This document shows positions 42,746 to 51,786 of a stretch of 64,000 nt of DNA, piece after piece (the stretch's first letter is position 1; each line of letters starts with the position of its first letter). The stretch is from Streptomyces reniochalinae (GTDB lineage: Bacteria > Actinomycetota > Actinomycetes > Streptomycetales > Streptomycetaceae): positions 62,001 to 126,000 of the forward strand of contig NZ_QOIM01000025.1 of NCBI RefSeq assembly GCF_003323735.1. The letters run 5' to 3'. A program made the position numbers and the translations under genes. Below the pieces are notes generated by a model that had not been told where the DNA came from, searched no databases, and worked only from the letters and a program-made list of their open reading frames with translations.

Positions 42746-43816
42746 ATGTCCGAGACCGAACCGCCCGTACTCGCCCGCAAGGACGGCCGCGTCGGGCGCC
42801 TGCTGCTCAACCGGCCGCACGCGCTCAACTCCCTCAACCTGGAGATGATCCGGCGCGTCGCCGAGGCACTCGACGCCTGGGAGCACGACCCGGAGGTGGC
42901 GGCCGTCGTCCTCGGCGGAGCGGGCGAGCGCGGCCTGTGCGCGGGCGCGGACATCCGGGCCATCCACGACGACGTACGCCGCGGCGGCGGCGCCGACTCG
43001 GCGCGGTTCTGGGCCGAGGAGTACCGGCTCAACGCGCGTATCGCCCGCTACCCCAAGCCGTATGTCGCCCTCATGGACGGCGTGGTCATGGGCGGCGGTG
43101 TGGGCCTGTCGGCGCACGGCGGGGTGCGGGTCGTCACGGAGCGGGCGAAGGTCGCCATGCCGGAGACGACCATCGGGTTCGTGCCGGACGTGGGTGGAAC
43201 CTGGTTGCTGTCGCGGGCGCCGGGCGAGGTGGGCACGCATCTGGCGCTGACGGCCGGCGCGGTGGGCGCGGGCGACGCGCTGCTGTGCGGGCTCGCCGAT
43301 CACTTCGTGCCCGCCGACCGGCTGGCCTCTTTCGCCACGGCGCTCGCCCGGGCCACACCCGGCCAGGCCCTGGAGGAGTTCGCCGAGCCCGCGCCCGAGG
43401 CGGCTCTGGCGGCGCACCGGGCGTGGATCGATCCCTGCTACCGCGCGGACGACGTGGCGGAAATCCTGCACCGCCTGCGCGGCAGCGGCACGACGGCCGC
43501 CAAGGAGGCGGCCGTGGCCATCGAGGGCAAGTCGCCCACCTCGTTGAAGGTCACGCTCGCCGCACTGCGCCGCGCCCGGGCGCTCTCCTCGCTGGAGGAG
43601 GCGCTCGACCAGGAGTACCGCACCTCCGTGGCGGCGCTGTCCTCACCCGACCTGACCGAGGGGGTGCGGGCTCAGATCATCGACAAGGACCGCAGGCCGC
43701 GCTGGTCGCCCGGCACGCTGGACGAGGTCGGCGAGGCGGAGGTCGCCCGGCACTTCGCGGCCGCACCGGGTGGCGACCTGGGGCTCGGCGCTTCCGGGCC
43801 CGGCGTCGGAAACTGA
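42746..43816 (+). CDS. Enoyl-CoA hydratase/isomerase family, 3-hydroxyisobutyryl-CoA hydrolase-like
   Basis: A 356-residue crotonase-fold enzyme. The oxyanion-hole segments are GGAGERGLCAGADIRAIHD and VMGGGVGLSAHGGVRVVTE; the catalytic acid lies in MPETTIGFVPDVGGTWLLS. The PDVGG sequence and length of about 350 are typical of 3-hydroxyisobutyryl-CoA hydrolase of valine breakdown rather than of 260-residue hydratases. ATG 42746 follows AAGGAG. Monocistronic, just upstream of the ram cluster but functionally separate. Confidence 0.88.
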   Translation: MSETEPPVLARKDGRVGRLLLNRPHALNSLNLEMIRRVAEALDAWEHDPEVAAVVLGGAGERGLCAGADIRAIHDDVRRGGGADSARFWAEEYRLNARIARYPKPYVALMDGVVMGGGVGLSAHGGVRVVTERAKVAMPETTIGFVPDVGGTWLLSRAPGEVGTHLALTAGAVGAGDALLCGLADHFVPADRLASFATALARATPGQALEEFAEPAPEAALAAHRAWIDPCYRADDVAEILHRLRGSGTTAAKEAAVAIEGKSPTSLKVTLAALRRARALSSLEEALDQEYRTSVAALSSPDLTEGVRAQIIDKDRRPRWSPGTLDEVGEAEVARHFAAAPGGDLGLGASGPGVGN

Positions 43817-43892
43817 CGACTTCGGTGGGGAATTGTGCGTGGGTTACCCGTGCGTTCCTCACGGCGTATTCATGACAGAACTGACTACCCCT

Positions 43893-43942
43893 TTCCCCTC
43901 CCCGTGCTGCACGCTTGGTCCGTGCTTCCCAGGGGAGGGGAA
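43893..43942 (+). promoter_or_regulatory. Inverted repeat masking the ramC ribosome binding site
   Basis: TTCCCCTCCCC (43893-43903) is the exact complement of GGGGAGGGGAA (43932-43942), which is the ribosome binding site of the lanthionine synthetase gene. The 11-bp stem with a 28-base loop would hide the site in the mRNA. It may be a translational control element; purine-rich sites can produce such matches by chance, so this stays a hypothesis. Confidence 0.45.
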
Positions 43943-43944
43943 CG

Positions 43945-46704
43945 ATGGACAAGCGTTACGAGATATTCTGTCTCGCGGACCGGCATTTCTATGACACGCC
44001 AGAACGCTTGTCGGATTCCGCGCCCCGCGAGGGAGACACCGGCGGCGATTCGGGAGCGTTCACCGTCTCGCGCCGCCCCGTTCCCGCGGGCTGGCGCAGC
44101 ACACGGTCGGGTGACTGGCTGGAGCTGCGGCCGCTGACCGGCACGTTCCCGCTCCAGGGCTGGAAGATCCACGCGTCGGCCACCTTGTGGAACGCGGACG
44201 AGATCGGCGGCGCCGTGTGGGACTACTGCGTTCCGCGGAACATTCCTTTCAAATTCGTCCCGCACCGCACGCTGCTCTATCTGCGCAACGCGAAATACGC
44301 CGGGCGCGGCACCAGCGGGAAATTCGCCACCCTCTATCCCGCCGACGAAACCCAGCTCGAAATGGTGGTGCGGGAGTTGGGTGAGGAACTGCACGGAAGA
44401 CCGGGCCCCTACATTCTCACCGACCTGCGCTGGCGCCAGGGCCCGTTGTACGTGCGCTACGGCGGATTCGCCCCCCGGTTCTGCGTCGACCCGCACGGCC
44501 GGCTCGTCCCCGCGGTGGAGGACGCGCACGGCAACCTGATACCCGACCGCAAGGACCCCGCGTTCCGGGTGCCGGATGGTGTGGAGCTGCCCGCCTTCCT
44601 CCGTCCCGAGCTGGCGGCCCGCGCCTCGGCGACCGTCGCGGAACTGCCGTACCGCATCGACAAGGCGCTGCACTTCTCCAACGGCGGCGGCGTCTACGGC
44701 GGCACCGACACCCGTGACGGCAGCCGGGTCGTCCTCAAGGAGGCCAGGCCGCACGCCGGGCTCGCCGCCGACGGCGCCGACGCTCTCGCGCGTCTCCAGC
44801 GCGAGAAGGAGGCACTCGACCAGCTCGCCGGGCTGCCGGTGGTACCGGCCCTGCTCGACTGGCTGGAGGTGGACGGGCACAGGTTCCTGGTGATGGAGGA
44901 GGTGCCGGGTGAGCCCCTCAACTCCTTCTTCGCCAAGCGGCACCCGCTGCTGAGCGCCGACCCGGATCCCGAGGCGGTGTCCCGCCACACCGCGTGGGCG
45001 CTGCGCGTCCACCAACTGGTCGCCGAGGCCGTGGAGGCGGTGCACGCGCGCGGCATCGTCTTCAACGACCTGCACATGTTCAACATCATGCTGGCGCCCG
45101 ACGAACAGACGGTGACGCTGCTGGACTTCGAGGCGGCGGCGCGCGCCGAGGACGATCCGCGGCAGATCGTCGCCCACCCCGGCTTCATCGCCCCCGCCGA
45201 CCGCAGCCGCTACGACATCGACCGCTACGCGCTGGCCTGTCTCGCGCTCGCCCTGTTCCTGCCGATGACGACGCTGCTGGCGATCGACCGGGGCAAGGCC
45301 CGGCACCTGGCGCGGATCGCCGCCGAGCAGTTCCCGGGCATCCCCGAGGACTTCCTGGCCGAAGCGGTCGCCACCATCGAGGGAACGGACTCCCCCGTGG
45401 CGGAGGGAGACGAACGCACGGACAGCGGGGCACTGGCCGCCTCCCGGCCCCTCACCTCCGTGGCGGCTCTCGTTCCGGCCGTCGGCGTGCCCGGTGGCCC
45501 CGGCGCCTGGCCCGCCGCGCGCGAGGCGATGGTCGAGGCCGTGCTCGCCTCCGCCACGCCAGGCCGTGACGACCGCCTGTTCCCCGGCGACATCGCCCAG
45601 TTCGGCGACGGCGGCGGCCTGGGTCTCGCGTACGGCGCCGCCGGGGTGCTGCACGCGCTCGCCGAGACGGAGGCCGGGCACTGGTACGAGGGTGAGGAGT
45701 GGCTGCTGCGGCACACCGATCCCCCGCCGCGCGGCACTCCGCTGGGCCTCTACGACGGGCTGCCGGGGGTGGCGCTCGTCCTGGCACGTGCGGGACACAC
45801 CAAGCGGGCGCTGGAACTGACCGAGCGGGTGCTGGAGGAGAAGTGGCAGCGGCTGGGCAGCTCCCTGTTCGGCGGTCTCGCCGGGCTGGGCCTCGCGTTC
45901 GGCCGGCTCGCCGAGCAGACCGGCGAGGACGGCCTGCACACCTCCGCCGCCGAGGCCGCGCGGCTGCTCGCCCAGCGGCTGGACGAGCCGGACGACGGCC
46001 GGCCAGGAGCAGACAGGGCCGGGCTGCTGCACGGTGCGACCGGCGCGGCACTGCTCTTCCTGCGGCTGTACGAGCGGCACGGCGAACCCGCGCTGCTCGA
46101 CCTGGCCGAGCGGGCGCTCGCCCGGGACCTGGCGCGCTGCGTGCAGGACAGCGCGGGGACCTGGCAGGTGGACGAGGGGCGCCGCACCATGCCGTATCTG
46201 GGCGCGGGCAGCGTGGGCATCGCCATGGTCCTGGACGACTTCCTCTCGCACCGCCCCGGGCACACCGCGTTCGCCCGGGCCCGCGCGGGCATTCTGCCCG
46301 CCGCCCGGATGCGGTACTACGCACAGCCGGGGCTCTTCCAGGGGCGCGCGGGCATGCTGCTGCACCTGAGCAGGACCGCGACCCCCCAGGTCACCGACGG
46401 CGACCGTAGGGCCCAACTCGCGGGGCTCGGCTGGTACGGCATGGCGTACGCGGGCGGACTCGCCTTCCCCGGCGACCAGATGATGCGGCTGTCGATGGAC
46501 CTGGCGACCGGTACGGCGGGCTGTCTGCTCGCGGTCGGTGCCGCCGCGGCCGTCCACGACGGCCGGACGCCGCCGAGCCTGCCGTTCCTCCCGCCCGTAC
46601 CGGGCACCCCCAGCCCGCTGTCCGACGGCGTACACGCGCCCGGCGGCGGCCCACAGACCGGCCTTGGGGACGAAGGCCGTACCGAAGCACCACCGTCCCT
46701 GTAA
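43945..46704 (+). CDS. ramC: Class III lanthionine synthetase (RamC/AmfT)
   Basis: A 919-residue three-domain enzyme that phosphorylates Ser/Thr of the precursor, eliminates the phosphate and forms the thioether rings of SapB-type peptides. N-terminal lyase-like region (residues 1-220, with PYILTDLRWRQGPLYVRYGG), central kinase domain (VVLKEARPH Lys, VMEEVPGE, FNDLHMFNIML catalytic loop, TLLDFEAAAR metal site), then a LanC-like cyclase end (GLLHGATGAALLF, GWYGMAYAGGLAF) without the zinc-binding Cys pair, as in RamC/LabKC. ATG 43945 follows AGGGGAGGGG. It is the first gene of the ram operon, needed for aerial hyphae formation in relatives. Confidence 0.95.
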   Translation: MDKRYEIFCLADRHFYDTPERLSDSAPREGDTGGDSGAFTVSRRPVPAGWRSTRSGDWLELRPLTGTFPLQGWKIHASATLWNADEIGGAVWDYCVPRNIPFKFVPHRTLLYLRNAKYAGRGTSGKFATLYPADETQLEMVVRELGEELHGRPGPYILTDLRWRQGPLYVRYGGFAPRFCVDPHGRLVPAVEDAHGNLIPDRKDPAFRVPDGVELPAFLRPELAARASATVAELPYRIDKALHFSNGGGVYGGTDTRDGSRVVLKEARPHAGLAADGADALARLQREKEALDQLAGLPVVPALLDWLEVDGHRFLVMEEVPGEPLNSFFAKRHPLLSADPDPEAVSRHTAWALRVHQLVAEAVEAVHARGIVFNDLHMFNIMLAPDEQTVTLLDFEAAARAEDDPRQIVAHPGFIAPADRSRYDIDRYALACLALALFLPMTTLLAIDRGKARHLARIAAEQFPGIPEDFLAEAVATIEGTDSPVAEGDERTDSGALAASRPLTSVAALVPAVGVPGGPGAWPAAREAMVEAVLASATPGRDDRLFPGDIAQFGDGGGLGLAYGAAGVLHALAETEAGHWYEGEEWLLRHTDPPPRGTPLGLYDGLPGVALVLARAGHTKRALELTERVLEEKWQRLGSSLFGGLAGLGLAFGRLAEQTGEDGLHTSAAEAARLLAQRLDEPDDGRPGADRAGLLHGATGAALLFLRLYERHGEPALLDLAERALARDLARCVQDSAGTWQVDEGRRTMPYLGAGSVGIAMVLDDFLSHRPGHTAFARARAGILPAARMRYYAQPGLFQGRAGMLLHLSRTATPQVTDGDRRAQLAGLGWYGMAYAGGLAFPGDQMMRLSMDLATGTAGCLLAVGAAAAVHDGRTPPSLPFLPPVPGTPSPLSDGVHAPGGGPQTGLGDEGRTEAPPSL

Positions 46705-46740
46705 CACACACCGATCACCCGAATGGGAAGGAACACCACG

Positions 46741-46863
46741 ATGGCACTTCTCGACCTGCAGACGCTGGAGCCCGAGGAGCGGACCGGCGGCGGCGACGAC
46801 AGCAGCGCGAGCCTCCTCCTGTGCGACAAGCACAGCTCCCACAGCACGCTCCTGTGCCTGTGA
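46741..46863 (+). CDS. ramS: SapB-type lanthipeptide precursor (RamS/AmfS)
   Basis: A 40-residue peptide too short for most gene finders. It begins MALLDLQTLEPEE, a typical RamS leader (family members start MxLxDLQxME), and the C-terminal half has two Ser-x-Ser-Leu/Thr-Leu-Leu-Cys modules, SASLLLC and SHSTLLC, expected to give two rings in the mature surfactant. GGAAGGA precedes ATG 46741. The gene lies between the synthetase and transporter genes, as in S. coelicolor and S. griseus. The peptide coats emerging hyphae and lowers surface tension (family knowledge). Confidence 0.95.
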   Translation: MALLDLQTLEPEERTGGGDDSSASLLLCDKHSSHSTLLCL

Positions 46864-46867
46864 CCGG

Positions 46868-48802
46868 GTGACACACACACCCGGTGCTCCTGGGCGGGGC
46901 TCTGCCCCCGCCCAGGAGCACTTCCCTGCCCGCGGGCCGCGGGCCTCACGGCGGCAGCCCGCGCCCGCCCAACGCTCCGGCGGCCCGAACGCCCCGGCCG
47001 ACCGGCTGCTGCTCACCGAGGGGCGCCGTCACCGGTGGCGCACAGCGACCCTCTTCGTGTGCGCGACCGCGGCGGCAGGCGCCTCGCTGGCGCTGCCCGC
47101 CGCGCTCGGGCACACGCTCGACCTGCTGCTGACCGGGGCCGGGACCGGAGCCGGCACGGGCCAGGGCACGGGGAGCACGGGCACGGAGAGCACCGGCGTG
47201 GACGGCGCGACGGCGAGCGGCATGGGAATGAGCGGCACGGGCGTGGGCGGCTGGCTCGCGGTGTGTGCCGCGCTCACCTGCGCGCTGATCGTGCTGGACG
47301 CCGCCGAGACGGTCCTGACCGGCACTCTCAACTCCCGTACGACCGCGCGGCTGCGCTCCAGGATCGCCGGGCACCTGCTGGCCGTCTCCCCGCTGCGGGC
47401 CAGCCGCTTCTCCTCCGGGGACCTGGTGACCCGCTGCACGGGCAACGCCGCGCACGCGGGCACGGGCCCCGCCGGTGCCGCCTCGGCGCTGGCGGCGCTG
47501 GTCACCCCGGTGGGCGGTCTCGTCGCGCTGGCCCTGCTCGACCTGCGGCTCGCCGCCGTCTTCGCCGCCGGGACACCGCTGCTCGTGCTGTTGCTGCGGG
47601 CGTTCTCCCGGACGTCCACGGCGTGTGTCACCCGCTACCAGGAAGCGCAGGCGCGGATCGCTGGACGGCTCGTGGAGGCGCTGGCGGGGGCCCGCACCAT
47701 CGCGGCGGCGGGCATCGAGCGGCAAGAACGCGCCCGCGTGCTGGAGCCGTTGGCCGACCTGTCCGAGCACGGGCACCGCACGTGGCGCGTCCAGGGGCGG
47801 GCCACGGCGCAGGCGGCGGTGCTGGTGCCGCTCCTCCAGATCGCCGTGGTCGCGGTCGGCGGGCTGCTGGTCGGCGAGGGGGAGCTGAGCGTGGGCGGGC
47901 TGGTCGCCGCCACGCGGTACGCGGCGCTCGCGGCGGGCGTGGGCACGCTCGTCGGACAGCTCAACGCACTGGTACGCAGCCGCACGGCCGCCCTGCGACT
48001 GGCTCAGGTGCTGGCCGTTCCTCCCCTGCGCGAGGGGCACCGCGCGCTGCCGGAGGCGACCGCCAGGTCCGGAGGGGGCCGGCTGGAGTTGCGCGGTGTG
48101 CACGCCTCGTACGGTGACGAGCCGGTGCTGCGGGACGTGGACCTGGTGGTGCCCGCCGGGGCCACCGTGGCCGTGGTCGGCCGCTCGGGATCGGGCAAGT
48201 CACTGCTGGCGGCGGTCGCGGGGCGGCTCGCCGAGCCGGAGGCCGGACGGGTGCTGCTGGACGGCGTCGACCTGGCCGACCTGACCTCCGCGCAGCTGCG
48301 GCGCGCCGTCGGTTTCGCGTTCGAGCGTCCCGTGCTCTTCGGCGCGACGGTGGGCGAGGCCATCGCGGCGGGCGTCCCCGCCGGACACGGGCCGCCCGGG
48401 GCGCGGGTGGCCCACGCGGCGGCCATGGCCTGCGCCGACGACTTCGTCCGCACCCTCCCGCACGGCTACGACACCCCGCGGGAACAGGCGCCGTTGTCCG
48501 GCGGTGAGGTGCAACGCGTCGGCCTGGCACGCGCGTTCGCGCAGGACACCCGTGTGCTGATCCTGGACGACGCCACCTCCAGCCTGGACACCGTGACGGA
48601 ACTGAGGGTGACGCGGGCGCTGACGAGCGCGGGCGAGGGGGCGCACACCCGGCTGGTCGTCGCGCACCGGGCCTCGACGGCCGCCCGAGCTGACCTGACC
48701 GCGTGGCTGGAGGGTGGCCGAATCCGTGCGGTCGCCCCGCACCAGCACTTGTGGAAAACGCCCGCCTACCGGGCGCTGTTCGGGAGCGGGGCCGATGAGT
48801 GA
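46868..48802 (+). CDS. ramA: ABC exporter half-transporter (RamA/AmfB)
   Basis: A 644-residue membrane-ATPase fusion for export of the SapB-like peptide. About six membrane helices precede the ATPase: Walker A GRSGSGKSLL, signature LSGGEVQRVGLARAF, Walker B VLILDDATSSLD, where Asp replaces the usual catalytic Glu. The only plausible in-frame start is GTG 46868, four bases after the ramS stop, with no ribosome binding site, so translation probably depends on coupling. A terminator-like hairpin lies within its first 18 codons. A Gly/Thr-rich insert (about 47140-47250) sits in the first extracellular loop. Overlaps the next gene by 8 bases. Confidence 0.88.
   Translation: MTHTPGAPGRGSAPAQEHFPARGPRASRRQPAPAQRSGGPNAPADRLLLTEGRRHRWRTATLFVCATAAAGASLALPAALGHTLDLLLTGAGTGAGTGQGTGSTGTESTGVDGATASGMGMSGTGVGGWLAVCAALTCALIVLDAAETVLTGTLNSRTTARLRSRIAGHLLAVSPLRASRFSSGDLVTRCTGNAAHAGTGPAGAASALAALVTPVGGLVALALLDLRLAAVFAAGTPLLVLLLRAFSRTSTACVTRYQEAQARIAGRLVEALAGARTIAAAGIERQERARVLEPLADLSEHGHRTWRVQGRATAQAAVLVPLLQIAVVAVGGLLVGEGELSVGGLVAATRYAALAAGVGTLVGQLNALVRSRTAALRLAQVLAVPPLREGHRALPEATARSGGGRLELRGVHASYGDEPVLRDVDLVVPAGATVAVVGRSGSGKSLLAAVAGRLAEPEAGRVLLDGVDLADLTSAQLRRAVGFAFERPVLFGATVGEAIAAGVPAGHGPPGARVAHAAAMACADDFVRTLPHGYDTPREQAPLSGGEVQRVGLARAFAQDTRVLILDDATSSLDTVTELRVTRALTSAGEGAHTRLVVAHRASTAARADLTAWLEGGRIRAVAPHQHLWKTPAYRALFGSGADE
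46885..46920. terminator. Hairpin after ramS, inside the start of ramA
   Basis: A perfect 15-bp GC stem (TGCTCCTGGGCGGGG at 46885-46899 with complement 46906-46920) and a 6-base loop, 21 bases after the ramS stop. It probably attenuates transcription so that the precursor is made in excess of the exporter. It lies within codons 6-18 of ramA as annotated. Confidence 0.75.
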
Positions 48803-50777
48803 CCCGTGGGACAGCCCCGTGGCGCCGCTGTCCGCACGCCGTGGACGGCACCGCCGCGACCCGGCACCGGTGCGCGCCGGACTGGTGCGAGCGGGACTGC
48901 GCTTCCTGCGGCGCCGCCCGGGAGCGCTGTGGGCGCTGGCGGGCTGGTCGGTGCTGGAGGCGGCCCACACCTTCGCGCTGGGCTTCGCACTGGCCCGCGC
49001 CCTGGACGCGGGTTTCCTCGCGGGACGCCCGGCCACCGGACTGTGGTGGCTGGCCGCCGCGGGGCTCGGGCTGCTGGTGGGAGCGCTGGGTACGGCGCGC
49101 GTCTACCGCCAGGTGGCCGCGCTGGCCGAGCCGCTGCGCGACACGCTGGTACACCGTGTGGTGGAACGTGGCCTGTGCGAGGCGGTCTCGGCCACGGTCG
49201 CACCGGGTCGCGGAAGCGGCGACGCCGGTACCTCGTCCGTCTCCCGGCTCACGCACCAGGTCGAGATCGCCCGGGACAGCTTCGCCGGCGTCGTCATGGT
49301 CTCCCGCTCCTTCGCCGTCACCCTGGCCGGGACGCTCGCGGGCCTGGCGGCGCTGGCGCCTCCGCTGCTGCTCGTCGTCCTGCCGCCGCTGGCCGCGGGG
49401 CTGGCCGTCTTCGCGGTGACGCTGCGCCCACTGGCCCGGCGGCAGCGGGACTTCCTGGTGGCCGACGAGGAGCTGGCCACCGAGGCGGGATCGGTGGTGC
49501 GCGCGCTGCGGGACGTGGCCGCCTGCGGCGCGCGGCAGACGGTGCGAGGGGCGCTGCGCCGACGTGTCGACGCCGAACGACGCGCCGCCGACGCGCTCGC
49601 GTACTGGGGAATCGCCCGGGCGGTGGCGCTGGGGCTGGGCGGGCGGCTGCCTCTCGTACTGCTGCTGGCGCTGGCCCCTTGGCTGCTGCGCCACGGAGTG
49701 AGCGCCGGGGAACTGGCGGGCGCGCTCACCTACCTGACTCAGGCTCTGCTGCCCGCACTGCAAGGTCTGGTGCACGGGCTGGGCGGCGCGGGGGCACGGC
49801 TCGCCGTGGTGATCGGCCGCCTGCGCCAGGGGACGGTAGACCCCGCGGCGGCGGGCCCCGCGGCGCCCACAGCGTCGGCACAGGCGCCCGCGCCGGCGGA
49901 GCACGGTGCGCTCACGGGCCCCGGTGGTACGGCTCGCCCGCCGCGCGGCACGCCGGCGGGGCGCAGCCCCTCGCGGGTACCGGCCCCGCGTGGCTTCGGC
50001 GGAGCGCCGCCCGCGCTGGCGCTGCGCGACGTCTCCTTCGCGTACGGTCCGGCGGCGCGGCCGGTGCTGTGCGGGCTCGACCTGGAGGTGCCGGCGGGAG
50101 GTCACCTGGCGGTCGTCGGCCCCAGCGGCGCGGGGAAGTCCACCCTCGCGCTGCTGGCCGCGGGGCTGTTGCGGCCCTCGCACGGGGAGGTGCGGCTGTC
50201 CGCCCGTACGGCGTCAGCGACCGCCGACGGCGTACTGCCCGTGGAGCAGCGCGTGTTGATCCCGCAGGAGTCCTACGTCTTCACCGGAAGTGTGCGGGAG
50301 AACCTGTCGTGCCTGCTGCCGGCGCACTGCCCGCCGCCGGACGCGGCGCTCTCGTCGGCCGTGGAAGCGGTGGGCGCCCAGGCGCTGGTCCGGCGGCTCG
50401 GTGGCCTGGCCGGGCACGTGGAGGCGGCGGCGCTCTCCGCCGGGGAGCGGCAGCAGGTGGCGCTGGCACGTGCCTACCTCTCTCCCGCGCCGCTGGCCGT
50501 TTTGGACGAGGCGGGCAGCCACTTGGACCCGGCCGCCGAGGAGCGCGCCGAGTCGGCGTTCGCCCAGCGCGGAGGCACGCTGGTGGTGATCGCGCACCGG
50601 ATCAGTTCGGCGCTGCGGGCCGACCGGGTGCTGGTGCTGGACGGCCCCCGCACCCGCTGCGGCACCCACCGTGAACTCCTGGCGTGTTCTCCGCTCTACC
50701 GCGATCTGACCGCGGGCTGGGCCCCGCACCCGCTCGCCGCCGAGCGCCAGACCGCGGGTGAGGGGCGCACGGGGTAG
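48795..50777 (+). CDS. ramB: ABC exporter half-transporter (RamB/AmfA)
   Basis: A 660-residue partner of RamA with its own six-helix membrane domain and ATPase: Walker A GPSGAGKST, signature LSAGERQQVALARAY, Walker B LAVLDEAGSHLD with the catalytic Glu present. A Pro/Ala-rich linker (about residues 355-415) joins the two domains. ATG 48795 lies inside the end of ramA. The two half-transporters presumably form a heterodimer in which this subunit retains the canonical catalytic site. Convergent with ramR. Confidence 0.9.
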   Translation: MSDPWDSPVAPLSARRGRHRRDPAPVRAGLVRAGLRFLRRRPGALWALAGWSVLEAAHTFALGFALARALDAGFLAGRPATGLWWLAAAGLGLLVGALGTARVYRQVAALAEPLRDTLVHRVVERGLCEAVSATVAPGRGSGDAGTSSVSRLTHQVEIARDSFAGVVMVSRSFAVTLAGTLAGLAALAPPLLLVVLPPLAAGLAVFAVTLRPLARRQRDFLVADEELATEAGSVVRALRDVAACGARQTVRGALRRRVDAERRAADALAYWGIARAVALGLGGRLPLVLLLALAPWLLRHGVSAGELAGALTYLTQALLPALQGLVHGLGGAGARLAVVIGRLRQGTVDPAAAGPAAPTASAQAPAPAEHGALTGPGGTARPPRGTPAGRSPSRVPAPRGFGGAPPALALRDVSFAYGPAARPVLCGLDLEVPAGGHLAVVGPSGAGKSTLALLAAGLLRPSHGEVRLSARTASATADGVLPVEQRVLIPQESYVFTGSVRENLSCLLPAHCPPPDAALSSAVEAVGAQALVRRLGGLAGHVEAAALSAGERQQVALARAYLSPAPLAVLDEAGSHLDPAAEERAESAFAQRGGTLVVIAHRISSALRADRVLVLDGPRTRCGTHRELLACSPLYRDLTAGWAPHPLAAERQTAGEGRTG

Positions 50778-50854
50778 GGCGGGGCGGCGGCGGGCGCGCG
50801 GGCCGGCGGCGAGCGGGCTCCGTACGGCCGGCGGGAGCGCCACGGATTCACACG

Positions 50855-50876
50855 CGCGGGGCGGCAGCGCCCCGCG
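50855..50876. terminator. Hairpin between ramB and ramR
   Basis: Stem CGCGGGGCG/CGCCCCGCG (50855-50863 and 50868-50876) with a 4-base loop, in the 181-base region between convergent genes. Confidence 0.5.
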
Positions 50877-50958
50877 GCGGGCCGGGCCGTCGGCCGGGGC
50901 CAGGGGCGCTGTCTCGAACCTCATGCGCGGCGGCCGGCCGGGGGCGCTCCGGCGCGGG

Positions 50959-51585
50959 TCAGAGCCAGCCCGCGCCCTGGGAGATGCGGATGGCGTCCAC
51001 GCGGTTGCGGGCGCCGGTCTTGCGGGTGATGGCGGACATGTAGTTGCGCACGGTACCGGCCGACAGTCCCAGTCGGCGCGCTATCTCGGTGATGCCGGCC
51101 CCCTCGGCCGCGGCCGACAAGACGGTCAGTTCGCGGGCGCTGAGCGGCACTTCGGAGGCGCGCAGCACCGTGCCGGCCAGCGCGTTGTCGACGAAACGTT
51201 CCCCCGCGGCGACCCGTCTGATGCCCGCCACCAGCTGTTCGGGCAGTGCGTCCTTGCACACGAAGCCGCGCGCTCCCGCGTCCAGTGCCCGGCGCAGAGC
51301 TCCGGGGCAGTGCTGGCTGACGAGCACCAGCAGGCGGCGCGGCGCGTCTGGAGCGGAGCCCGGGGGGTCCTGCGGTGCGCGGGCCGGGCCGGCGAGTTCG
51401 TGGAGCGGCAGGCGTCCCGTCACGTCGGCGTCCGCGACGCACACGTCGGCCCTCAGCGCGCGCGCCGACCGTGTCGCCTCCTTTCCCGACACGGCTTCGA
51501 TCTCCATGTCGGGTTCCGATCCGACCAGAGCCGCCAGCCCGCATCTGAGGATGCGCACATCGTGTACCAGCAATACCCGGATCAC
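50959..51585 (-). CDS. ramR: LuxR-type response regulator (RamR/AmfR)
   Basis: A 208-residue regulator: receiver domain with IRVLLVHDVRILRCGLAALV and a probable phospho-acceptor in VCVADADV, then a LuxR helix-turn-helix (LSARELTVLSAAAEGAGIT, RLGLSAGTVRNYMSAITRKT). The first acidic-pocket residue is His (VHD) instead of Asp/Glu, which suggests it may not be phosphorylated in the usual way. No paired kinase. Its place at the end of the ram operon matches RamR of S. coelicolor, the activator of ramC. Confidence 0.9.
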   Translation of the reverse strand: MIRVLLVHDVRILRCGLAALVGSEPDMEIEAVSGKEATRSARALRADVCVADADVTGRLPLHELAGPARAPQDPPGSAPDAPRRLLVLVSQHCPGALRRALDAGARGFVCKDALPEQLVAGIRRVAAGERFVDNALAGTVLRASEVPLSARELTVLSAAAEGAGITEIARRLGLSAGTVRNYMSAITRKTGARNRVDAIRISQGAGWL

Positions 51586-51786
51586 TCTGAGTCCCCCCTA
51601 AGTACCTGATAGCCGCATGACAGGCGCAGCTCCATACATACAAGCTCATCGCAGGGGAGAGACGAGGAGTTTTGGCCACACATCGAGACCGCGCGTACGC
51701 AGTGTGTTATGGGGGCGCGCGAAGGGGCGCACGTACGAACCCTCACCACCGGCGGGGTGTCCGCCCGTGCGCCCCGTCGGGACGGC

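Noticed and set aside
43885..47016. 1043-codon minus-strand ORF opposite ramC and ramS
   Set aside because: Antisense to a well-conserved lanthionine synthetase; composition is shadow-like and it spans two real genes.
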